The notes under the pieces are model-generated. The model saw only the letters and a program-made list of their open reading frames with translations, ran no database searches and was not told the origin of the DNA. Shown here piece after piece: positions 9,512-17,809 of a DNA stretch of 64,000 bases (position 1 is its first letter; each line of letters opens with the position of its first letter). The DNA is from a bacterium D16-56 (GTDB taxonomy: Bacteria; Bacillota; Clostridia; Lachnospirales; Lachnospiraceae). Both the position numbers and the translations under genes were made by a program. The DNA lies in the NCBI GenBank assembly GCA_003611875.1, contig RAYY01000009.1, positions 1 through 64,000 on the forward strand, in the 5' to 3' direction.

Positions 9512-10285
9512 TCAATGTCTCTGCCCTTCATTTCCGAATGTCTCACAAAACCTGGCCGAAAACGAGGGTTCCTCCTTCCCCCTGTACAGGTGAGAAATAT
9601 CGCCCAGGCGCAGCGCCCGAAAGCTGGCAATCCCCTGCTGCCGCTCCTCTGTCACCACCTCGCTCACCGAGGTGGGCGCCAATGCCAGCGTATGCCAAAG
9701 CACAAAAGGCGATACATTCCACAGATGAGACAGCAGCACACAGGTAATTCCAAAGTGGCAGAAAAAAGTAACCGTGGCTTCACTCTCCTGCTCTACACGA
9801 TAATGCCGCCCTTCCCGCACATATCCATACTGTTCTAAAAGCCCGTCCAATCCTTCTGCCACAGAATCATATACCGAAACCAGGTCACTGCACTGGGCAA
9901 TTTCGGACTGCCGCCATTTTTCCCGATCCAAATATTCCTCATTCTCGGTCCAATAAGAAGGCATCATATCCCAGACAATCCGCGTCCTGAAATGCTCTCC
10001 CTCCCTCTTTGTATCCGGATACGCTCTCTGCAGCTCCTGGGAGCCATTAATATCCAGCTTTGCCGGAAATTCCCGCAGCCACTCTAAGGTCTCAGCCTTT
10101 TTTCCCAGCTTCTTCATGCAATACGCTGCCGTTGCCTGCGCTCTGCCAAGAGGCGACTGGTAACAATCTCCCATCCTCAGCTCCTGTGCCATCTCTCCCA
10201 GAAGCGCTGCCTCCCTGTGCCCCTTCTCTGTCAAAGTATCCCTCACATAATCCGGATCCCCATGGCGAATCAGTAAAATCCTCAT
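9512..10285 (-). CDS. Histidine phosphatase family protein (phosphoglycerate mutase-like)
   Basis: The N-terminus MRILLIRHGDPDY carries the RHG phosphohistidine motif, and a second conserved His occurs in the C-terminal FFCHFGI region. 257 residues. The ATG at 10285 follows AAGGAG by 10 nt; a longer frame from 10333 lacks a good site. It lies 34 nt upstream of the aldolase gene in the same direction. It may remove phosphate from a sugar-phosphate intermediate of the deoxynucleoside pathway, but the sequence does not show the substrate. Confidence 0.85.
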   Translation of the reverse strand: MRILLIRHGDPDYVRDTLTEKGHREAALLGEMAQELRMGDCYQSPLGRAQATAAYCMKKLGKKAETLEWLREFPAKLDINGSQELQRAYPDTKREGEHFRTRIVWDMMPSYWTENEEYLDREKWRQSEIAQCSDLVSVYDSVAEGLDGLLEQYGYVREGRHYRVEQESEATVTFFCHFGITCVLLSHLWNVSPFVLWHTLALAPTSVSEVVTEERQQGIASFRALRLGDISHLYRGKEEPSFSARFCETFGNEGQRH

Positions 10286-10351
10286 ATTTTTACAGCTCCT
10301 TCTCTCCGCTTTTTGCTCCGATACGAAAAACATCCCATCCTCTGAACCTTC

Positions 10352-10603
10352 CTAAAATTCCCTCAGCACCAATTCTGTGATTCCCTGGTTCATTCCCGTC
10401 TCGATCCGCTTTACCCTTGGCTCCCGCTCATATCCAAATTCTTCCCGAATCATGCTGCGCAGCCGTGTGCCCCCATGAAAGCCATGAATCACCCGAATCC
10501 GATACACCGCTTTTCCTGCCGTCTTCACCTCTTTTATAATCGCTTCATAAGCCTGCTGCCCATTCAGCCCATGAACATCCATCTCAATAATTCCGCCTGT
10601 CAA
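10352..10603 (-). CDS. Smr-domain protein, stand-alone
   Basis: 83-residue protein that is essentially one Smr domain, as found at the C-terminus of MutS2. The DVHGLN motif is near residue 9 and the RVIHGFHGGTRLRSMI signature near residue 37. Smr domains bind nucleic acid and some are endonucleases, especially on RNA. The TTG at 10603 has GGGAG 5 nt upstream; an ATG at 10582 is possible. It sits between the MocR regulator and the catabolic genes, with 23 nt to the former, so it is probably co-transcribed. No role in the pathway is evident. Confidence 0.8.
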   Translation of the reverse strand: MTGGIIEMDVHGLNGQQAYEAIIKEVKTAGKAVYRIRVIHGFHGGTRLRSMIREEFGYEREPRVKRIETGMNQGITELVLREF

Positions 10604-10626
10604 ATCTTCTCCCTCACTTTTTCAAT

Positions 10627-12087
10627 TTAATACACAAAGCCGCAGCAACTTTGATACAGCCTTTCCATAATCTCATCTGCCCTGTCTATATCAATGGAAG
10701 AAAAATTCATCACATAAATATTTTCCTCCGGAACCTCCCCATAAAAATAGCTGGACAAAGGCACCAGCCCAATCCCCCTTGCCTCTGCACGCTCCATCAC
10801 CACACGTTCCGCCAGATCCGTCTGAATGGTCAGCAGAAAATGCAGCCCTGCTTCCTCTCCGGACACAAAGATCCGATCCTTCAATCTGCTGTGATACAAA
10901 GCCTCTAAAAGCAGATCTCTTTTTTTCCGGTAATGATTTCTCAGCCGGTTCACATGCACCTCAAACTTTCCTTCCTCTATAAACCTTGCCAAGGTATACT
11001 GCTCAAAATTGGACACGGTACAAGAATAAAAAGACAGCCTCTCATAAAACCGGACTAAAAGCCTGGGGGGAAGAATCATATAGCTGATCCGCACAGTTGA
11101 ACAAAGCGTTTTGGTAAAGGTATTCATATAAATCACCTTTTCCGACAAGTCAATGCTCTGCAAAGTAGGAATAGGCTGGCCGCTGAGGCGAAGCTCGCTG
11201 TCATAATCATCCTCAATAATATATCTTCCCTCCTTCCGGGATGCCCATCCCAGAAGCTCATACCGTCTGCTGATCGGCATGACAATCCCCGTTGGATACT
11301 GATGGGACGGCGTAATATGAACAATATCCACCGCCTTCTCCTCCAATACAGAAACACAGACGCCCGCCTCGTCCATGGAAATCCACTGGCAGGGCGCCCG
11401 AAAGCTGCGGTAAATATGTTCCAGCTTCCGGTATCCCGGATTTTCAACCCCATAAATCTTGTCATTCCCCAAAAGCTGCACAAGAAGTCCATACAAATAT
11501 TCTGTCCCGGCTCCGATTATGATCTGCTCCGGCCTGACAGACATGCCCCGAAAATCCCTTAAATACCGCCCAATGCTTTCTCTCAAGGCCAGCACCCCGC
11601 CGCAGGGAGAATTGGTCATCAGCTGGACGCGGCTGTCGCTCAGCATTTCCCGTATCACCTTTGACCAGATGGTAAACGGAAAAAGCCGGGACGATGTCTG
11701 ATTGCTGGAAAAATCAGCAAAATAAGAAGCCTTCTCCTCAGCCACGGACGCCGTTCCTTCTTCTGCGGACATGGCATTTTCTGCATATGTCTTCTCTTGA
11801 AACGTCTTCTTTACAAAGGATTCCCTCTGCTCCACCACGCTGCTGTTAAAATCTGCCACATAAAAACCTTTTTTGGGAATCGAATAGATATAGCCTTCTG
11901 CCATGAGCTGTGCATACGCATTTTCTACAGTCACCACGCTTACCCCAAGATTCGAGGCAAATATCCTCTTTGAAGGAAGTCGTTCCCCGGCCTTTAATGT
12001 GCCCTGCAAAATGTCGTTTTTAATGCTTTTACAAAGATATTCATAGAGAGAATCTGACCCTGTATCCATTAAACTATACGTTATCAT
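10627..12087 (-). CDS. MocR-family PLP-dependent transcriptional regulator
   Basis: 486-residue fusion of an N-terminal GntR-type winged helix (about residues 8-78, including LPSKRIFASNLGVSVVTVE) to a fold-type I aminotransferase-like domain (about 110-480). The PLP-binding Lys is recognisable in NTFTKTLCSTVRISY. MocR proteins bind DNA direct repeats and sense PLP or PLP adducts of amino compounds. It is the first gene of the block running through Smr, phosphatase, aldolase, dehydrogenase and mtnA, so it probably regulates them and itself; a direct repeat overlapping its promoter fits this. The effector is unknown. Confidence 0.9.
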   Translation of the reverse strand: MITYSLMDTGSDSLYEYLCKSIKNDILQGTLKAGERLPSKRIFASNLGVSVVTVENAYAQLMAEGYIYSIPKKGFYVADFNSSVVEQRESFVKKTFQEKTYAENAMSAEEGTASVAEEKASYFADFSSNQTSSRLFPFTIWSKVIREMLSDSRVQLMTNSPCGGVLALRESIGRYLRDFRGMSVRPEQIIIGAGTEYLYGLLVQLLGNDKIYGVENPGYRKLEHIYRSFRAPCQWISMDEAGVCVSVLEEKAVDIVHITPSHQYPTGIVMPISRRYELLGWASRKEGRYIIEDDYDSELRLSGQPIPTLQSIDLSEKVIYMNTFTKTLCSTVRISYMILPPRLLVRFYERLSFYSCTVSNFEQYTLARFIEEGKFEVHVNRLRNHYRKKRDLLLEALYHSRLKDRIFVSGEEAGLHFLLTIQTDLAERVVMERAEARGIGLVPLSSYFYGEVPEENIYVMNFSSIDIDRADEIMERLYQSCCGFVY

Positions 12088-12131
12088 GTCTGTCCTGCTC
12101 TCCGATCTGGCCTTATTGAATCGATTTGAAT

Positions 12132-12187
12132 GACACGTTTTTCCAATGTCACGTTTTTATTATACCTTTTACAGGAAAACAAGTAAA
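12132..12187 (-). promoter_or_regulatory. Promoter and direct-repeat operator of the MocR operon
   Basis: Minus-strand -35 TTTACT (12182-12187), 17-bp spacer, -10 TATAAT (12159-12164). Immediately downstream are two direct repeats, AAAAACGTGAC (12148-12158) and AAAAACGTGTC (12132-12142), 16 bp apart start to start. They cover the expected transcription start. Head-to-tail repeats are the usual binding sites of MocR proteins, so this is a strong candidate autoregulatory operator. Confidence 0.7.
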
Positions 12188-12189
12188 GC

Positions 12190-12230
12190 ATAAAATGATG
12201 CTGCCTGTATCTTCTGATACAGACAGCATC
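12190..12230 (-). terminator. Terminator of the cysteine/peptide operon
   Basis: Arms GATGCTGTCTGTATC and GATACAGGCAGCATC with a four-base loop on the minus strand, followed by ATTTTA. It lies just past the M24 peptidase stop at 12249 and just before the MocR promoter, so it insulates the two operons. Confidence 0.8.
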
Positions 12231-12248
12231 CCATGGAACCTTTTGAAT

Positions 12249-13325
12249 CTATTCTATAATCTCCAGCTCCTTCGAATCCTGGTTCAGGCTCACTGCTCCG
12301 TCCTTTGTCACCAGCATCAAATCCTCGATCCGGACTCCCAGCTCTCCGGGCAGATAGATCCCCGGCTCACAGGAAAAGATCATCCCTTCCTCCACCACAT
12401 CCGTATTCACTGCCGACACATCCCCTGCGTCATGAACCTCAATTCCGATACAATGTCCCAGCCGATGGGTAAAATAAGGGCCATATCCGGCCTCTGTAAT
12501 AATATCCCGCGCTGCCTTATCAATATCACAGAACCGCATCCCCGGCTTCATCACTGCCTGCGCCGCCAGGTTGGCCTTCTTTACGATCTCATAGACCTGA
12601 CGGCCCTTTTCACTGACACTCTTATAGAAAAATGTCCGGGTCATATCCGAGCAATAGCCGTTCTTCTTGCACCCTACGTCAAAGAGCACACAATCCCCTT
12701 CCTTTAAGACCGTATTGTCCGGCTTGTGATGTCCGATCGCCGCATTTGCCCCAAAGCTGACCAGCGGGCCAAAGGATGCCCCCTCTGTCCCCAGCTCCTT
12801 ATAAATGGCGTTCATCCCAGCCGCAATCTCCAGCTCCGTTACCCCTTCCTTGATCAGTCCCCGAAACTGTGCCATAGCCGCGTCATTCAGCTTAGAAGCC
12901 AGGATCATTTTTTCTTTCTCATCCTCATCCTTAATCCGGCGGGCCTTATCCACGCATTCAGATGCATTTTTATATCCGCTTCCGGCTCCCAGGTCCATCA
13001 GCTCCAGCAAAAATCTTGCCGCCATCTTCTTGTCAATCCCCAGCAGCTTGTCATGATCCGTATACCCGGCAATGATCTCACATCCCGGATCCGTATCTGA
13101 GAACCAGACCTTCTCTATCCCTATATCCCCTTCTACCGTAAACAGCTTGTTGACAAAAAGCTTATGATTCCCATTCTTGTTCAGATACAAAGCCAAAAGA
13201 CGCTCATTTGGCAGTATCCACCTTCCGGTCAGATAATACACAGACGGCGGGTCACTGACAAGCATCTGATCCAGCCCTTTCTCCTCCATATTTTTCAGTA
13301 CTCTTGCCACTCTCTCCTCAAACAT
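12249..13325 (-). CDS. M24-family aminopeptidase (Xaa-Pro dipeptidase-like)
   Basis: 358-residue cytoplasmic metallopeptidase of the PepQ/PepP type, with an N-terminal creatinase-like domain to about residue 125 and a pitta-bread catalytic domain after it. Metal-site stretches are visible: LFDVGCKKNGYCSDMTRTF (two Asp), THRLGHCIGIEVHD (His) and SCEPGIY (Glu), with a final Glu in GVRIED. The ATG at 13325 has GGAGG 6 nt upstream; the ATG at 13331 is too close to the site. It is the last gene before a terminator and follows an AbgT transporter, suggesting hydrolysis of an imported dipeptide or amino-acid conjugate. Confidence 0.9.
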   Translation of the reverse strand: MFEERVARVLKNMEEKGLDQMLVSDPPSVYYLTGRWILPNERLLALYLNKNGNHKLFVNKLFTVEGDIGIEKVWFSDTDPGCEIIAGYTDHDKLLGIDKKMAARFLLELMDLGAGSGYKNASECVDKARRIKDEDEKEKMILASKLNDAAMAQFRGLIKEGVTELEIAAGMNAIYKELGTEGASFGPLVSFGANAAIGHHKPDNTVLKEGDCVLFDVGCKKNGYCSDMTRTFFYKSVSEKGRQVYEIVKKANLAAQAVMKPGMRFCDIDKAARDIITEAGYGPYFTHRLGHCIGIEVHDAGDVSAVNTDVVEEGMIFSCEPGIYLPGELGVRIEDLMLVTKDGAVSLNQDSKELEIIE

Positions 13326-13420
13326 CTCCATCCTCCCTGTTCAGCAATCCTAAAGCATCTTATCCCGATTTTTGTATCCTCATTGCGGGACAGTTCCGAC
13401 AGCCCCAAAACAGTTCACTG

Positions 13421-14995
13421 TCACCCAATCGTATAGAATACGGTTGCTCCTGGTCCCAACGGAAGATTCAAAATCATCCAAAGAGCCAGCATAACCGCCC
13501 AGCTTACCAAAAATGCCATAGAGTACGGAAGCATAGAAGAAACTAAGGTTCCCCATCCTGTATCCTTGTCATACTTCTTCATAACCGTTAATATGTACGG
13601 AATCCAGGCAATAACCGGCGCAATAATATTGGTGGTGCTGTCACCGATCCGGTACGCCACCTGAGTCAGCTCCGGAGAAAGTCCCATCTTCATAAACATG
13701 GGCACAAACACCGGCGCAAAGATCGCATACTTGGCAGAAGCTGAGGCCATAAACAGATTAACAAATCCAGCCACCAAAATAAAGCACATCATCAATCCCA
13801 CAGAATTAATATTCAGGCTCTGCAAAAGCTCTGCGCCCTTAAAGGACAAAATCCGTCCAATATTGGTCTTGCTGAAATAATTGGTAAACTGTGCCGCCAC
13901 AAACGCCATTGCGATAAATCCAGAAATGGAGGCAATGGACTTATTAAAAGAAGCCACCACATCCTTGTCACTTTTAAAGCTTCCGCAAAGCTTACCATAC
14001 ACAAAGGAAGGAATAAAAAACAGCAAGGTAAACAGCGGAATAATCGCGTTCATCAGCGTAGAACCTTCAATCAGGCTTCCCGTATCCGGATTTCTCATAA
14101 AAGAGTTTTTGGGAATACAGCAGATCACATAAATCGCCACAATAGCCACAAACACCCAGTTAGCCACCCGAAGGGCCTTTTCTTCTTTATCGGTCAGCTC
14201 ATTGGAAACCTCCACCAGTGTTCCGTCCCCATTCTCCTTATACGGGCCTAATCGGGGGATGATCACCAGCTCGGTAATCAATGTTCCTACGATTGTAATT
14301 AAAAACGTTGAAGCAATCATAAAAAACCAGTTGGACAAAGGCGTTACATTGTACGCCGGATCCAGTGTCTGGGCTGCCGCCGTAGAAAATCCGGACAGCG
14401 TAGCATCCGCTGAGCCGATCAGCAGGTTGGCGGAAAAGCCGCCGGACACCCCAGCAAAGCCTGCTGCCACTCCGGCCAAAGGATGCTTCTTATAAGCCTT
14501 AAAAATCATGGCTGCCAGGGGAATAAACACCACATAGCCTGCATTTTCCGCCACATTGGTCATCACACCGATAAACACCACCATGGGCGTCACCAACTGT
14601 GCCGGGGTGATCTTCACCACCTTGTGAATCAGCCCGTTAAGCCAGCCGGAGCTTTCTGCCACGCCGATTCCCAGCATGATCACCACCGTAAATCCCAGAG
14701 GGGCATAGCTTGTAAAATTGGTCACAGCCGAGGTCAGCATATACTGCAGACCTGAAATACTAAACAAACTCACTACTGTCACAGTAGTTTCTTCCACTGT
14801 GCCGCTGCCTGAATTGTACATTTCACCGGTAGCGCTCCATCCCATAGCTGCTCCAATTCCGGAAAGCACTACCACAAACACTGCCAGATAGAAAAAAATC
14901 GTAAGAGGGGTGGGCAGTTTATTTCCTGCCACCTCAATCATGTCCAGAAAGCGCAGAATAAAGGAACGCTTTGTTGTCTGAGTTTTTTCTTTCAT
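13421..14995 (-). CDS. AbgT-family transporter
   Basis: 524-residue inner-membrane protein with about 12 to 13 hydrophobic segments. Family signatures include GIGVAESSGW near residue 127 and NIIAPVIAWIPY near 455. Known AbgT members import p-aminobenzoyl-glutamate or export sulfonamides; other members of the family in Clostridia have no proven substrate. The start follows AAGGAG. It lies between a CoA-disulfide-reductase-like gene and an M24 peptidase, so a peptide or thiol conjugate is a plausible substrate, but this is inference. Confidence 0.88.
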   Translation of the reverse strand: MKEKTQTTKRSFILRFLDMIEVAGNKLPTPLTIFFYLAVFVVVLSGIGAAMGWSATGEMYNSGSGTVEETTVTVVSLFSISGLQYMLTSAVTNFTSYAPLGFTVVIMLGIGVAESSGWLNGLIHKVVKITPAQLVTPMVVFIGVMTNVAENAGYVVFIPLAAMIFKAYKKHPLAGVAAGFAGVSGGFSANLLIGSADATLSGFSTAAAQTLDPAYNVTPLSNWFFMIASTFLITIVGTLITELVIIPRLGPYKENGDGTLVEVSNELTDKEEKALRVANWVFVAIVAIYVICCIPKNSFMRNPDTGSLIEGSTLMNAIIPLFTLLFFIPSFVYGKLCGSFKSDKDVVASFNKSIASISGFIAMAFVAAQFTNYFSKTNIGRILSFKGAELLQSLNINSVGLMMCFILVAGFVNLFMASASAKYAIFAPVFVPMFMKMGLSPELTQVAYRIGDSTTNIIAPVIAWIPYILTVMKKYDKDTGWGTLVSSMLPYSMAFLVSWAVMLALWMILNLPLGPGATVFYTIG

Positions 14996-15051
14996 ACTTC
15001 AAGTTCTCCTTTTTTATATTTTGAATTTTACTGCTGCTTTTTCTATGTCAT

Positions 15052-16407
15052 TTATTTCGCCGTATTCGAAGCAATCAGCGCTGCATCCCATACCCCGGAA
15101 AATGGCGGCGAATAGCAAAGATCCATAAATCCCATCTCATCCACAGTCAATCCTGCATAGATGGCAATGGCATAATAATTGGCTCTGGGAACCACAATCC
15201 CCTGTCCCCAAGTCTCTGCCCCCAACACTACCCTGGTTTTAGCGTCATAAATCAGCTTAATGTTCAGCTTTTCTGTCCCATAATACGAAGCGTAGCTGTT
15301 GCCGGTAATGGTATTTACCTTAAAATCTATCCCACTAGCCTGGGCTTCCTTTTCCGAAAGTCCCACCTTCGCCGCATCCATTCCAAACAGACGCAGCGCC
15401 GAGCTGCCGATCAGCTTAAAAGGCTTTGGCTCTGCTCCGCCTAAAATATCCCCGATAATCCGTCCCTGCTTGTTGGCATTGGTCCCCAAAGGCGCATACT
15501 GATACTGTCCGGTAATTGCCGATTTCATGATGCTGCAGTCCCCGGCTGCATACACATCCTTTACACTGGTCTCCATCCGCTCATTGACACAGATTGCGCC
15601 ATTTCTCGCCTTTTCGACATTTTGAATAAAATCCGTACTGGGCGCAATGCCTGCGCTGTTAATCAGCATATCCACCAAAATCTCCTGTGCTGTTGCCTGA
15701 CCGTCCTGATCTCTGCACTCGATTCTGGCTGCCTTTATGACCCCGTTTTCCGAAATCAGCTCTTTGACCATGGTCTTTGTCCGCACGGCTACTCCGTTCT
15801 TTGTAAGCTCCTCCTCCAGAGCCTGACTTACCTCTGTGTCAAAAGCAGGCAGAATATGGTCTGCTAATTCCACCACCGTCACATCCTTGCCATAACGGCG
15901 GCATGCCTCTGACACCTCCAGTCCAATAAAACCGGCTCCCACAATCACCACATGCTTTGTCTTCTCATCAAGAAGCGCTGTCTTCACACGGGTTCCGTCC
16001 GACACATTGCGGATCTCGTACAGATTCTCATACTCCTGGTCAAAGGGTGGAAAATGCCGTACCCCTGCTCCGCTTCCCACCACAAGCTTATCGTAAGAGT
16101 CTGTAAACATCTGGCCGCTTTTTAGATCCTTTACGGTCACGGTCTTTTTTTCTGTATCTACCCCAGTAACCTCATGCCAGGTTTTGACCGGAATCCCGCT
16201 CTTTGCAAATTCCTCTGCCGTCCGGGCAATCAGCTCGCTTCCATGGCGGATATGATCCGAGATATAGAAAGGAATCCCGCAGGCACCGTAAGATACCTCC
16301 TCCCCCTTCTCATACACCACAATCTCTACCTGATCCCTTAACAGCCGTTTCAGCTTGGACGCAGCCGACATTCCCGCCGCCACGCCGCCGATAATCACAA
16401 CCTTCAC
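15052..16407 (-). CDS. FAD-dependent pyridine nucleotide-disulfide oxidoreductase (CoA-disulfide reductase-like)
   Basis: 451-residue flavoprotein. The FAD-binding motif GGVAAGMSAASKLKR is at the N-terminus, the single redox Cys lies in SYGACGIPFYIS near residue 43 (as in CoA-disulfide reductase and NADH oxidase, which use one Cys), and the NAD(P) motif is IVGAGFIGLE near 158. No rhodanese domain follows. The GTG start overlaps the stop of the upstream transporter (GTGA). Between cystine transport and cysteine desulfidase genes it may reduce CoA disulfide, persulfide or cystine-derived disulfides. NADH oxidase or peroxidase activity is an alternative. Confidence 0.85.
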   Translation of the reverse strand: MKVVIIGGVAAGMSAASKLKRLLRDQVEIVVYEKGEEVSYGACGIPFYISDHIRHGSELIARTAEEFAKSGIPVKTWHEVTGVDTEKKTVTVKDLKSGQMFTDSYDKLVVGSGAGVRHFPPFDQEYENLYEIRNVSDGTRVKTALLDEKTKHVVIVGAGFIGLEVSEACRRYGKDVTVVELADHILPAFDTEVSQALEEELTKNGVAVRTKTMVKELISENGVIKAARIECRDQDGQATAQEILVDMLINSAGIAPSTDFIQNVEKARNGAICVNERMETSVKDVYAAGDCSIMKSAITGQYQYAPLGTNANKQGRIIGDILGGAEPKPFKLIGSSALRLFGMDAAKVGLSEKEAQASGIDFKVNTITGNSYASYYGTEKLNIKLIYDAKTRVVLGAETWGQGIVVPRANYYAIAIYAGLTVDEMGFMDLCYSPPFSGVWDAALIASNTAK

Positions 16408-17777
16408 TTTCTCACCATCCTTTCTACAAATACAGCATTGGCCATGCAGCCTGTTACATTAATAAGAGTCCTGGGCACATCTGCAATCGGGTCTACGGCA
16501 ATCATTGCTCCCAGCCCCGGCACTGCCTCCCGCAGCCCAATTCCCAGTACCGCCGCAAATTCTGCCATGGTAGCGGTTCCCGGCAGACCGGTGATCCCAT
16601 AAGACATCAGGGAAATCACCACTACTAAGAGAAGCACTGTCCCCGGAGACATCACTACCCCGCAGATTCCCATGGCAAATACTGCTGCCATGGCAGGGAA
16701 CAAGGCTCCGCAGCCCTGCATTCCGGAAGTTATGGAATAAGAGGACACCAGATCCGTAACCTCTCGATTCAGCCCAAGTCCCTCCGCCAGGGCCTGCTGG
16801 GCCTCCGGCAGACATCCTGCACCTGAACGGGTCTTTAAGGCTTTCACCATAGCAGGCTTTCCTGCCTTGAAAAACGCCGCCGGCCCTACTCCTCCCGCCA
16901 TGCACAGCAGTATCTGAACTGCCAGCATAGCCCCTGCTCCCAGAGTCAGCACCAGCAGCATTTTCACAAGCATTACCAAAACCATCCAGCCATGCTCTGC
17001 TGTCAGAGATGCCATAATCGCCGCCGCTCCCATAGGCTTATATGCAATTATAGTCTTGCACACGCTGGTGCCTACGGAAAACGCCCCGTCTACCAGATCA
17101 AACACCGGCTTTACAGTATCCATATATTTTCCGGACATTCTCCTTGCTGCAATCCCTATATAGATTCCAAACACAAACAAGCCCACTACATTGGCGCGGA
17201 TCAAATCCCAGCCCAACCCGGAAGGGATTCTCCCATAGATCAGTCCGATAATCCCCTCTCCGTTTGCCACACTCCACCGGAATACCTCTGCGTCTGTCCC
17301 CGGCAGCACTCCCACCTTGAACACAAGCCCAAGACAGGCGGCAATCAGGGCGCTGACTGCCACCATTCCCGTATTCACCCGTTTTTTCCATCGGGTCAGC
17401 GGCGATACCTGCTTCTCGGCAGGAGTATGGATCACCAGCTTAATCGAGGCAAGAAACACCATAGGCAGCACCAGACACACAAACAGTGACAGATATCCTT
17501 GTGCCACAAGCTGAAACCAAAGGTCCAGATCCTCCGCCACAGTCATCTGCAAATCCGCCGCAGGAGATGTATCCGCCTGTCCTGCCACCCAGGCCGCCAG
17601 TCCGAACACAGAACCGGCTCCTGTCCCTATCAGCACCCGGGCAGCAAAGCTGAATTTCCTCTTAGGCAGCTTGGACAAACCATACAGCATTGCAAAAAAC
17701 AATGCCACCCCGATCAGCCGCTCCCCATGCCCCTCAGAAATATCCAGAAATCTGAGAATGTCATTACCACTTACCAT
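16404..17777 (-). CDS. Dicarboxylate/amino-acid:cation symporter, probable cystine transporter (TcyP-like)
   Basis: Membrane symporter of the DAACS (GltP/DctA/TcyP) family, about 457 residues. The long extra loop containing a Pro/Ala-rich segment near residue 70 and the C-terminal SYSITSGMQGCGALFPAM and GITGLPGTATM motifs resemble the cystine branch more than the C4-dicarboxylate branch. The ATG at 17777 is preferred with GAGAGG 11 nt upstream; a GTG at 17789 sits on the ribosome binding site. It lies between cysteine desulfidase (upstream) and a disulfide reductase (downstream), which supports cystine uptake. Substrate is inferred. Confidence 0.82.
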   Translation of the reverse strand: MVSGNDILRFLDISEGHGERLIGVALFFAMLYGLSKLPKRKFSFAARVLIGTGAGSVFGLAAWVAGQADTSPAADLQMTVAEDLDLWFQLVAQGYLSLFVCLVLPMVFLASIKLVIHTPAEKQVSPLTRWKKRVNTGMVAVSALIAACLGLVFKVGVLPGTDAEVFRWSVANGEGIIGLIYGRIPSGLGWDLIRANVVGLFVFGIYIGIAARRMSGKYMDTVKPVFDLVDGAFSVGTSVCKTIIAYKPMGAAAIMASLTAEHGWMVLVMLVKMLLVLTLGAGAMLAVQILLCMAGGVGPAAFFKAGKPAMVKALKTRSGAGCLPEAQQALAEGLGLNREVTDLVSSYSITSGMQGCGALFPAMAAVFAMGICGVVMSPGTVLLLVVVISLMSYGITGLPGTATMAEFAAVLGIGLREAVPGLGAMIAVDPIADVPRTLINVTGCMANAVFVERMVRK

Positions 17778-17809
17778 TATTCTGAACACCTCTCTTTCTC
17801 ATACATGCC

